Below are positions 27,714 through 35,415 of a stretch of DNA of 64,000 bases, piece after piece (within the stretch, counting starts at the first letter, position 1; the number at the start of each line of letters is the position of its first letter). The DNA is from Mesorhizobium zhangyense (GTDB lineage: Bacteria; Pseudomonadota; Alphaproteobacteria; Rhizobiales; Rhizobiaceae): the NCBI RefSeq assembly GCF_011045115.1, contig NZ_JAAKZG010000009.1, positions 124,001-188,000 on the forward strand, read 5' to 3'. The position numbers and the translations under genes were made by a program. Below the pieces are notes generated by a model that saw nothing but the letters and a program-made list of their open reading frames with translations, did not search any database and was not told the DNA's origin.

Positions 27714-29192
27714 ATGAAACCTTCCGGGAAATTCTTGGTCTTGCTGTCTTTCCTGGCGCTTTGCCTTGTGATTCCGCTTCCGGTGTTCGCCGCCGCGGAA
27801 AACCATAATACGCCCGCCCAGCCCAAGCGTCTCGCGATCGTCATCGGTAATTCGAACTATCAGAGCGATCGCTATGAGGACCTGCCCAACGCGGCCAACG
27901 ACGCCACCAAACTCTCGGAAAGCCTGCGTCGGCTGAATTTTGAAGTCGTGGTCGGAACCGATGAGACATCGGATCAATTCGAAAAGATCTTCGAACGCTT
28001 CGAGGGCAAGCTGGACAGCTACACCGCCGTCCTGATCTTCTATGCCGGCCACGGCGTGCAGGTCGACGGCCAGAACTTTCTGTTGCCGGTGGACTCGCTT
28101 GACCCGGCCAACGTCGGCAACCTGACGGCCAAGGCGGTGAAGCTGAACGATGTGATCGCGCGCTTTGCCAGTCGCGATCGGCCGACCTTCATATTCCTCG
28201 ATGCCTGCCGCAATACGCCGCTGGGGTTGGACTCGGCTGGCGTCGGCCGTGGTCTTGCGCAGGTCGAAGTCGGCGAGAACACCTTCATCGCCTTTGCCAC
28301 CCAGCCGGGCAATGTCACCGTCGACGGTGCCGGCCAGAACAGCCCGTTCACCAAGGCATTGCTGGAGAACATCGAGTTTCCGGGCCTCAGCATCTCCGAC
28401 ATGATGATCCGGGTGCGCAACGCGACGGAGGCGAGCACGCTCGGCAGTCAGGTGCCTTGGGATCAGTCGAACCTGCGCGAGCAATTCTACTTCACCGAAT
28501 TGCAGGTTATCGACCCACAGGAGCTCGGCGCGACCCTCAACAGGATACTCCAGATTCCGAGCGCCAAGGCAAAGCTGATGACCCAGCTGGCATCGGCCGA
28601 CAGCGACCTGCAAAGCACGGTCCTGCTTCTGGGTCGGCAATTGCCCGAGATTGTCCGCTCGGCCGATCCCGCCAGCCAGAACGACGCCGGCCAGCAGCAG
28701 ATGGCGAGCCTGGCTCCGGCGGATCTGGAGAAGGACGTGGCGTCAGCCCTGGGATCGGTCGTATCGGGCGCCGACCAGAACGGTAGTGACGTTGCAAACC
28801 AGCACGGTTCCGACGTCAGCCGCCGCGTGCAGGCCGAACTGTCGAGGCTGGGCTGCTACAGAAAGCCCATCGATGGCGTCTGGGGGCAGGGCTCCCAGAA
28901 AGCGCTTTCCGATTACTACCGGCAGACAAAGCAGGCCAACGCAGTGCCCGAACCCAATCTGGATCTTCTCGGCGATCTGTTCCTTCGCTCCGGACGGGTC
29001 TGCCGGCAGCCAGTCGCGGCGCCAAAGCCAGTCAAGACCGCAACCATGGATCGCGCTCGCGACGGTACGAAAGCCAGCCGGTCTTCGGGGCGTGCGCCCC
29101 AGCGCGAGAAGGTTCAGCGGCAGCAGAAGGCCAGGCCCGCCGCACCTCCGCCGGATATCGGCGCGGGCATCGGCATTGGCGGCATTTTTTGA
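27714..29192 (+). CDS. Secreted caspase-like (peptidase C14) protein with peptidoglycan-binding-like tail
   Basis: A 492-residue protein with a signal peptide ending near VFAA (residue 27). Residues 38-250 form a caspase-type domain with an intact dyad: His113 in FYAGHGVQ and Cys165 in FLDACRNTP. A Gln/Ala-rich linker follows. Residues about 365-430 (VQAELSRLGCYRKPIDGVWG) resemble a peptidoglycan-binding type 1 helical domain. The end is basic and then Gly/Ile-rich (GAGIGIGGIF). It is a second caspase-like protein, different in tail from that at 8983-11127. It lies 186 bases upstream of vgrG on the same strand. Cell-wall attachment in the periplasm is the simplest reading; substrate unknown. 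Confidence 0.88.
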   Translation: MKPSGKFLVLLSFLALCLVIPLPVFAAAENHNTPAQPKRLAIVIGNSNYQSDRYEDLPNAANDATKLSESLRRLNFEVVVGTDETSDQFEKIFERFEGKLDSYTAVLIFYAGHGVQVDGQNFLLPVDSLDPANVGNLTAKAVKLNDVIARFASRDRPTFIFLDACRNTPLGLDSAGVGRGLAQVEVGENTFIAFATQPGNVTVDGAGQNSPFTKALLENIEFPGLSISDMMIRVRNATEASTLGSQVPWDQSNLREQFYFTELQVIDPQELGATLNRILQIPSAKAKLMTQLASADSDLQSTVLLLGRQLPEIVRSADPASQNDAGQQQMASLAPADLEKDVASALGSVVSGADQNGSDVANQHGSDVSRRVQAELSRLGCYRKPIDGVWGQGSQKALSDYYRQTKQANAVPEPNLDLLGDLFLRSGRVCRQPVAAPKPVKTATMDRARDGTKASRSSGRAPQREKVQRQQKARPAAPPPDIGAGIGIGGIF

Positions 29193-29378
29193 CGAATTGA
29201 TTTCGAATGGCAGCGGGGCTGTGTGACATGCTTCATATCGGAGGTCGGGTGCGATTTCGTATGTCAGACGTGTCGTCGGCATGGTGCGGTCAGCCGCGGT
29301 TCGCCGAATTCGCCGCCATGCCTTTGCCGCAGATAGCGGCTGACGCTCACGGCAGGCTCTAGAAAGGCGCACCCGAAA

Positions 29379-31703
29379 ATGCCCGAAGCCACTGTCGTCC
29401 GAACACCGCTCGGCGGAGACAAGCTGATCTTCACGCATCTCGTCGGGCGCGACGAGGTCAGCCGCTGCTTCGGCTTCACGGTCGGTTTCGTCAGCAAGGA
29501 CCCCGATATCGATCCTCTGAAGATGCTCGGTGGCGTCTTGTCCGTGGAGGGCGAATCCGGTGGTCCGAAACGCTGGTTCAGCGGCATCGTCTCGGAATTC
29601 CGTCTGACCCGCATCGAGGATCGCCTTGCGCACTATGAAGCCACGGTGCGTCCTTGGCTCTGGTTCCTCGGCCACACATTCGACTGCCGCATTTTCCAGG
29701 GCTTGAGCGTCATCGAGATAGCCGAGAAGATTTTCGCCAAGCATGCGCCGGGAAAATTCGAAAAACGGCTGCAGGGCTCCTATCCCGCACGCGAATACTG
29801 CGTCCAGTACGATGAAAGCGATCTGGATTTCGTGCAGCGCCTGCTCGAGCACGAAGGCATCATGTATTTCTTCGAATACGCCGACGGCGACCACACGCTG
29901 ATCCTGGCCGACGCGATGAGCAAGCTGAAGCCGGCTCCCGGCGCCGAAACGGTTCCCTATCACTTCGAGGGCGAGGCGACGCGGCGCGACGTGGAATACA
30001 TAACCGAGTGGATTCCCGGCCGGTCGGTCCTGCCCGGAACCTATGCGCATACCGACTACGATTTCACCAAACCGTCCGCCGACCTGAAGACGAAATCGGC
30101 TCAGCCCTTTTCCCATGAAAGGGCAAAGGGCGAGCACTATCGCCAGCCCGGCGCGCATCTGGAGCTGGGCCGCGGCGACGCGATAGCCGCGATCCGGCGC
30201 GAGGAGCTTCAGGCGGCACACCAGCGCATTGCCGCAGCCGGCACGGTTCGCGGCCTGTTTTCAGGCTCCACCTTCAAGCTCGACGGCTTTCCGCGCAAGG
30301 ACCAGAACCAGGAATATTTCGTATTGCGCGCCGACTACAGCATGTACGATCCGAGTTATCATTCCGGCACCGACAGCAAGGGCGAGAGCTACCAGGTGGT
30401 GATGGAGGTGGCACCAACCGCGGTGACCTATCGTCCGCCCCGCATCACCCCGCGCCCCATCATGCGCGGCCCGCAGACTGCGACGGTCGTTGGGCCGAAA
30501 GGCGAGGAAATCTTCACCGACAAATATGCGCGCGTAAAAGTCCAGTTCCATTGGGACCGCGAAGGCAAGAAGGACCAGAACAGCTCCTGCTTCGTGCGCG
30601 TTTCGCAAAGCTGGGGTGGCGGCGGCTGGGGTTTCATCCAGATACCGCGCATCGGCCAGGAGGTGATCGTCGATTTCCTCGAAGGCGATCCCGACCTGCC
30701 CGTCATTACCGGCAGGGTCTACAACGCCAACGAGATGCCGCCTTACGGGCTTCCCGGCAATGCGACGCAATCCGGCTTGAAGACCAATTCTTCGCCGGGC
30801 GGCGGCGGTTACAACGAGATGATGTTCGAGGACAAGGCCGGCTCCGAACTGGTCAATTTCCAGGCCCAGAAGGACCACAAGCTGCTGGTCAAGAACGACC
30901 GCAACAAGCTGGTGCAGCACGACCAGTCAGACCGCATCGACAACAACGCCAAGCACTCCGTTGGCGTCAATCTCGATGAGGACGTTGGCAAGAACAAGAC
31001 GACCAAGGTTGGCGTCGACCGCAAGGTGGACATCGGCTCCAACGACACTGAATCCGTGGGCATCAATCGTTCGCTGACAGTGGGCGCCGACGAGAAGATC
31101 CACGTCAAGGCGAATTCGACCGAGAACATCGATTCCAACCACACACAGACCGTCGGCGCTATCCAGACGGTCACGGTCAAGGCAGCGCGCATCGATTCCG
31201 TCCTGGCGACCGAGACGCGCAGCGTGGCATTGGCTCAGACCAATACGATTGGCGCGACGCGCAGCGTGACGGTGATTGCCACCCAGAGCCACGACATCGG
31301 GGCTTCGGATAGTTGGAAAGTCAAATCCAACCAATCGGTGGATGTTGGCGGCAATCAGACCTTCAAGATCACCGGCCAGCACAGTACGGATATCAGTAAA
31401 GGCCGTGACGCCAAGATCAAGAACGACGACGTTACCGACATCACCGGCGCGCGCGTCGTGAAGGTCAAGAAGGGAAGTACCGTCGAGATCACCGAAGACG
31501 GGCTGCTCAAGATCGGCAAAGACTTGCTTATCCAAGCCGGCGACGCGCTCGTCATCAAATGCGGCTCTGCTTCGATAGCGATGAAGAAGGACGGCACGAT
31601 TTCAATCGAGGGTAAGAATATCTCGGTGAACGGCAAGGGAAAGATCAATGTGAAGGCGTCCAGCGATATCGTGATGAAGGGTTCAGAAATAAAGCAAAAC
31701 TGA
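29379..31703 (+). CDS. vgrG: T6SS spike protein VgrG (TssI)
   Basis: A 774-residue spike protein. The first about 380 residues are the gp27-like part; the gp5 OB-fold then shows the family motif ARVKVQFHWDREG and GQEVIVDFLEGDPD. From about 500 on, short repeated strands (VGVDRKVDIGSNDTESVG, VGADEKIHVKAN and similar) form the triangular beta-prism needle. The protein ends at the needle (KGSEIKQN) without an extra effector domain, so cargo must be carried by PAAR-like or adaptor-bound proteins. The DUF6484 gene follows 10 bases later. Confidence 0.96.
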   Translation: MPEATVVRTPLGGDKLIFTHLVGRDEVSRCFGFTVGFVSKDPDIDPLKMLGGVLSVEGESGGPKRWFSGIVSEFRLTRIEDRLAHYEATVRPWLWFLGHTFDCRIFQGLSVIEIAEKIFAKHAPGKFEKRLQGSYPAREYCVQYDESDLDFVQRLLEHEGIMYFFEYADGDHTLILADAMSKLKPAPGAETVPYHFEGEATRRDVEYITEWIPGRSVLPGTYAHTDYDFTKPSADLKTKSAQPFSHERAKGEHYRQPGAHLELGRGDAIAAIRREELQAAHQRIAAAGTVRGLFSGSTFKLDGFPRKDQNQEYFVLRADYSMYDPSYHSGTDSKGESYQVVMEVAPTAVTYRPPRITPRPIMRGPQTATVVGPKGEEIFTDKYARVKVQFHWDREGKKDQNSSCFVRVSQSWGGGGWGFIQIPRIGQEVIVDFLEGDPDLPVITGRVYNANEMPPYGLPGNATQSGLKTNSSPGGGGYNEMMFEDKAGSELVNFQAQKDHKLLVKNDRNKLVQHDQSDRIDNNAKHSVGVNLDEDVGKNKTTKVGVDRKVDIGSNDTESVGINRSLTVGADEKIHVKANSTENIDSNHTQTVGAIQTVTVKAARIDSVLATETRSVALAQTNTIGATRSVTVIATQSHDIGASDSWKVKSNQSVDVGGNQTFKITGQHSTDISKGRDAKIKNDDVTDITGARVVKVKKGSTVEITEDGLLKIGKDLLIQAGDALVIKCGSASIAMKKDGTISIEGKNISVNGKGKINVKASSDIVMKGSEIKQN

Positions 31704-31713
31704 GGGTCCAACG

Positions 31714-32139
31714 ATGAGCGACGTTCGGGAACGAATTGACGGTGTGGTAATTGGTGTTTTCCTCGGCTTCGAGCAGAACGTGCCAATTGTTGTTTTCCCC
31801 GGCAATCCAATTGAAAAAGCCGTCCCTGCGCGCAGCCTCGCAGAATTGACATCGGAGATGGTGGGAACGGAAGTGGCCCTCTTATTTCAGGAGGGCGATC
31901 TGATGCGACCTTTGATCGTTGGACGCGTCATTCAACCATCACGGAAAACCACTTCGCGGCGTGTTGTCCACGATGGCGAAACGGTGAAAATCACCGCTGA
32001 AAACCGACTTGAATTGCGTTGCGGTAAAGCCATGATCGTGATGGAGAAGGACGGCCGCATAGTAATTCGCGGTACATATCTGACGAGCCACGCGAGTGCC
32101 GCGAACCGAATTCGTGGCGGCTCGGTGAATCTAAACTGA
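31714..32139 (+). CDS. DUF6484 domain protein, VgrG-associated
   Basis: A 141-residue protein with the pattern of DUF6484: RIDGVVIGVFLG near the start, LIVGRVIQP in the middle and LRCGKAMIVMEKDGRIVIRG, which resembles a short VgrG-tail or spike-like beta segment. Genes of this type sit directly after vgrG and before TIGR02270-type genes in effector-loading modules. It probably helps to fit cargo onto the spike; no experiment is known to me that shows this. It shares one base with the next gene (TGATG). Confidence 0.75.
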   Translation: MSDVRERIDGVVIGVFLGFEQNVPIVVFPGNPIEKAVPARSLAELTSEMVGTEVALLFQEGDLMRPLIVGRVIQPSRKTTSRRVVHDGETVKITAENRLELRCGKAMIVMEKDGRIVIRGTYLTSHASAANRIRGGSVNLN

Positions 32140-32474
32140 TGTCCGCTCCTATTTTGCGTGAAATCGTCCGCCAGCATGCTGAAATGGCGGCATTTCTCTG
32201 GGCGGTTTATGACCGCCATCTGCTTCATCCCGAAGAAAATCCTGAACTGGATGACGTGCGCATTGCACGACTCATCGAGCGGCTCGAGGCCCATCTTGAT
32301 GGTCTGCGTGTCGCCGGGCAGGACGGCAAGGATATTGCCCAGGAGTTGTTCAGGGAATATCTGGAGGCTGGCGAACTGTTCGTGGTCAAGGCGCTTTCAT
32401 CGAAGACTGCGATACGCATCAGGGACCTCGATATCGACAAGGTGCGGGCGTCGCTGGACGCCGGGCTTCGGTAG
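32139..32474 (+). pseudogene. N-terminal fragment resembling TIGR02270 family (T6SS-associated)
   Basis: A 111-residue frame starting MSAPILREIVRQHAEMAAFL, with LEAHLDGLRVAGQDG and EAGELFVVKAL. This is the pattern of the first quarter of TIGR02270 proteins, which are usually about 400 residues with HEAT-like repeats and lie after vgrG and DUF6484. Here the frame stops and the convergent candidate immunity gene ends 17 bases later, so the rest is absent. It may be a remnant or a functional stand-alone domain; the frame is clean and coupled to the upstream gene, so it could still be expressed. Confidence 0.6.
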
Positions 32475-32491
32475 GCCTTAAACGAACTGGC

Positions 32492-33361
32492 TCAGAGATC
32501 CATATCCACTGAGAGCGGCACATTTGTCCACTCGCCGGATGAATGGTATGCGGCGCCTTCGTTGCTATGTTTCCAAAGTTGTTCTTCGTACGTGACTAAC
32601 CCTAAATTGCGTGTGGTCCACGCCACTACCAAGGTGTTGTCTTTAAGCTCCAGAATTTCATCCCTGGCCGTTACGAGTGTGCGGCCCTGCCATCTCACCG
32701 CTTCTGCAAAAGTGATGTCGTCGCGCGCGCCCTGATCAACAAATTGCATTTCATCCCTTTCACCCAGAAGTGCGGTTCCTTCCCAACCCGTGACAAGGAG
32801 CTGCGCTCCGCCAAGTGGAAGTATGCAGGTGAGATTCATATTCGTTGGAATGTCGTAACGATCGAAGCCCCTTCCGACAACTTCCGCCAAAAAACCGCCG
32901 CTGCCGGAGGCAAGCAATCCGTTTTGACCTATTCCTTTCAAATCATGCAGATAGAGTTTTGGTATTCCATCGGTAACCTGGGTCCAGTTGGGCTCATCCC
33001 AGCGGTAAATTATTCCATCATAGCATAGCCCGTAGACCTTACTCCGGACCGTTCGCAGGTTGGAAATTCTTGCCAGTTTGGGATCCATGTCGGTCCACTC
33101 GGACCAATCACCGGCGGCAAAAATGTAAACTCCGCAATCATCGTCAACGAGGACGATTTTGTCTGCAAGAGCTGTCATGGATGGTATCTCGCGATCGAAA
33201 ACGCGCAAGACTTCTGCAGTTCCTGAGCGAGCCCTGAACAGGATCGAAATGTCGGGGTCTGTACCCGTATCGTCGCGCGGATGGCATAGAATGAAACTTG
33301 TCCCATCGTCGACGATAGTCACGAGTTTTGAGTAAAGAGTGTCAGGTGTTGCGAACTCCAA
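32492..33361 (-). CDS. Candidate immunity protein for the DUF4150-nuclease effector
   Basis: A 289-residue protein of unknown family. It starts with TTG (33361) behind a very strong AGGAGG site five bases away. The sequence is rich in short beta strands with repeated W/G-containing turns (YDGIIYRWDEPNW, GLLASGSGGFLAEVV, LLVTGWEGTALLG), suggesting a beta-propeller-like fold. There is no signal peptide or membrane segment, so it is cytoplasmic. It begins 9 bases after the toxin-like gene and is the last gene of the operon, exactly where an immunity gene is expected. Its GC content is visibly lower (about 48-53% in sampled lines) than the core operon (about 70%). The immunity role is inferred from position only. 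Confidence 0.6.
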   Translation of the reverse strand: MEFATPDTLYSKLVTIVDDGTSFILCHPRDDTGTDPDISILFRARSGTAEVLRVFDREIPSMTALADKIVLVDDDCGVYIFAAGDWSEWTDMDPKLARISNLRTVRSKVYGLCYDGIIYRWDEPNWTQVTDGIPKLYLHDLKGIGQNGLLASGSGGFLAEVVGRGFDRYDIPTNMNLTCILPLGGAQLLVTGWEGTALLGERDEMQFVDQGARDDITFAEAVRWQGRTLVTARDEILELKDNTLVVAWTTRNLGLVTYEEQLWKHSNEGAAYHSSGEWTNVPLSVDMDL

Positions 33362-33370
33362 TTTAACCTC

Positions 33371-34393
33371 CTATGGGGGACACGGACTGCTCGGAACGGA
33401 CGAACCTGAACCCGTTGCAAATTGTGAGCCGCCAGGCGGTCGCCTGCCGGCCGCACGCATCTGCGTACTGTCGGTGCAGTCCATCTTGTCTTTGTAGTAG
33501 GCATCCAGAACGAGGCCGACGCATTCGGCTTCCTCATCGGTGAGCTTGGCCGCCTGCTTGACGGATTCGACACCTGCCGCTCTGGCTTGCTTATATGTCC
33601 ACTTGCCATCGACAGCGACTTTTTTTGCTTCAGCTCTGCTTACGTCGTGAGCAATTCTATGCTCTTCGCCCTGTGTTTGACTGTCCTTCAGGCAAATGGC
33701 AGGTGCGTCGCCTTCGTGGTAGTTGGAACCCGGATGGGCGCTGGGCTTCTGGAAGAGGTTCCTGAGCGCCTTCCATGCTCGTGCGCCCATGTTTGCTGCG
33801 GACTTGAAAGACTCTTTCGTGGCGCTTCTGGCGCCAACTCGAGTGAATGAGCTATTGTCGATTACGTGGTGTGCCTCATAGTCTGGTGTGTCGCACTTGT
33901 TTGGATCGTATACTGTCATCTTCAGCAGAACTTTTTCACAAGTAGCATTCCAACCCGGCTGAACCTTGCATTGTATTGGCCAAGGGGGAGTGTTCGCTGC
34001 GGGAGATGAATGATTGTTTGTCGCGAGGTCCGTGAAGCGTATGACCGGCTCGCCATCAAATTTGACGTTGTTCGACCAGGAGTTGTCGTATTCCTTGCCG
34101 GTGTTTTTGGAAGTTATGATGCCCTTTTTCGCTGCAGCGCCGGCTTCGGTGCCGGTCGTTTTTGACAAGTCAGACTTATTCTTGATGTTGACTGTTTCAC
34201 CGCCGATCTTGACTGTCCCAGTGCCTTTTTCGGTATCTCCAGCCATACCGAAGCTAGGATAGGGAACAGGCACGCCCGGCGGTGTTGCGGGGTTCTCGGG
34301 TGGCGTGAAGCACACATCGGGAAAGGCGGCGATGACTTTTGCGCTGACCGCCTTTCCGGAAATTTCCAGCGAGTTCGCAAAAACGTTTGACAT
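33371..34393 (-). CDS. PAAR-like DUF4150 protein with C-terminal AHH/HNH-type nuclease toxin domain
   Basis: A 340-residue candidate T6SS effector. Residues 1-140 are a DUF4150 (PAAR-like) domain with CFTPPENPATPPGVPVPYP and KNTGKEYDNSWSNNVKF, which should cap the VgrG tip. Residues about 160-250 carry EAHHVID (AHH at 174-176), NYHEGDAPAICL and HRIAHD, the pattern of HNH/endonuclease VII superfamily toxins of the AHH class. The start at 34393 shares one base with the stop of the ketosynthase-like gene. It follows DUF2169 and precedes a candidate immunity gene. A DNase role is inference from the motif. The toxin half is lower in GC than the core genes. Confidence 0.8.
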   Translation of the reverse strand: MSNVFANSLEISGKAVSAKVIAAFPDVCFTPPENPATPPGVPVPYPSFGMAGDTEKGTGTVKIGGETVNIKNKSDLSKTTGTEAGAAAKKGIITSKNTGKEYDNSWSNNVKFDGEPVIRFTDLATNNHSSPAANTPPWPIQCKVQPGWNATCEKVLLKMTVYDPNKCDTPDYEAHHVIDNSSFTRVGARSATKESFKSAANMGARAWKALRNLFQKPSAHPGSNYHEGDAPAICLKDSQTQGEEHRIAHDVSRAEAKKVAVDGKWTYKQARAAGVESVKQAAKLTDEEAECVGLVLDAYYKDKMDCTDSTQMRAAGRRPPGGSQFATGSGSSVPSSPCPP

Positions 34394-35415
34394 CAGGCGG
34401 CAACGCCCAGAACGGCTGCCCCGCAAGCTCCTGCGCTGTTCGATGCTTCGATCAGAACAGGATTGCCTGCCGCGTAACCTTTGATGGCTGCAATCTGTGC
34501 CATGCCAATCATAAGTGGCACGACTGCCGCCCCGACATTGCCAATCGATTCTCCTGGCGACCATAGATCCTGGAAGTCATGACGACCGCGCAGGATGCGC
34601 AAAGAGGCCAGCGTGGTTTGCTTGAACCAATATTGTTCGCCCACCAGGTCTGAAATTCGGTAGCCGAGCTGGTTCATTTCAATACCGGTTTCAGAAAATG
34701 CCGACCGATATGCGCTTGTCATGCCGTCTCCCCGAAGCGGCAAGTCTTCTTTGTTGTAAATAGATGCTGTCTCGCGCGCGAGGCCAAGTCCGAAAAGTCG
34801 GAGACGGTCCGGCTTGCGCGAGGCCGAACACAATACCGCTGCGGCTGCCTCACCCGGGATAAAGCCGTTGGGGTTAGTCGGTCCCAAAAGGCGTTTGCGA
34901 TCGAGATAATACGAGATGGTTTCCGTGGTCAGATAGCTATCTACCCCGGCAACCATCACATATGATGCCTCGCCTGCAGAAATCATGCGTCGCGCATAGT
35001 CGAGCGCGGCATGTCCTGAAGGTCTCCCATACTGCACGATGCGGGACCGCGAGTGAGGCTCCACTTCGACAATCTCAGCGATATCACGAAGGAGATTACT
35101 TGCATTTCGAATTGGACGGCCGGGTCTGTTCTCCTCACCAAGGCAAAGAATTAGCGCAGTCCGCCCACGCGCTTCTGGCGCATGTTGGAACGCTTCGGTG
35201 ATCGCGCCCGCGGCCAAATGCGCCAACCGTTTCTGGCCCAGCCAGTTGCGTGGCAGCAGCACGGGCGCACCCACCACCCATTCTCCCTGAGGGCCATTAA
35301 ACCGCGTTTCCTGAAATCCATCGAGGCGAGCTCGCATCGCAGCGCAAGCCGAGGGTGCGTCAAGACCGACCGCTGTGACCATTCCGACAGAAACGATGTC
35401 GAGCAACGTCGTCAT
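34393..35415 (-). CDS. Beta-ketoacyl-synthase-like protein lacking catalytic residues, T6SS effector module
   Basis: A 340-residue protein with the thiolase/ketosynthase fold: the conserved scaffold NPNGFIPGEAAAAVL is clear. By alignment by eye, the catalytic Cys position (normally AC-x-S before a His-Ala helix) is GRPSGHAA here, with Gly130 in place of Cys. The two His positions are also lost: DLVGEQYW near 257-263 and WSPGESIGNVG near 285-293, with Glu where GH normally lies. It should not condense acyl chains. It overlaps the DUF2169 gene by 4 bases (ATGA) and the toxin gene by one base, so it is probably made in step with the effector and may act as its chaperone or loading factor. Confidence 0.75.
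   Translation of the reverse strand: MTTLLDIVSVGMVTAVGLDAPSACAAMRARLDGFQETRFNGPQGEWVVGAPVLLPRNWLGQKRLAHLAAGAITEAFQHAPEARGRTALILCLGEENRPGRPIRNASNLLRDIAEIVEVEPHSRSRIVQYGRPSGHAALDYARRMISAGEASYVMVAGVDSYLTTETISYYLDRKRLLGPTNPNGFIPGEAAAAVLCSASRKPDRLRLFGLGLARETASIYNKEDLPLRGDGMTSAYRSAFSETGIEMNQLGYRISDLVGEQYWFKQTTLASLRILRGRHDFQDLWSPGESIGNVGAAVVPLMIGMAQIAAIKGYAAGNPVLIEASNSAGACGAAVLGVAA

Noticed and set aside
34393-35415. An active fatty-acid or polyketide ketosynthase
   Set aside because: The Cys and both His positions of the active site are replaced, and no acyl carrier protein or other fatty-acid gene is near.
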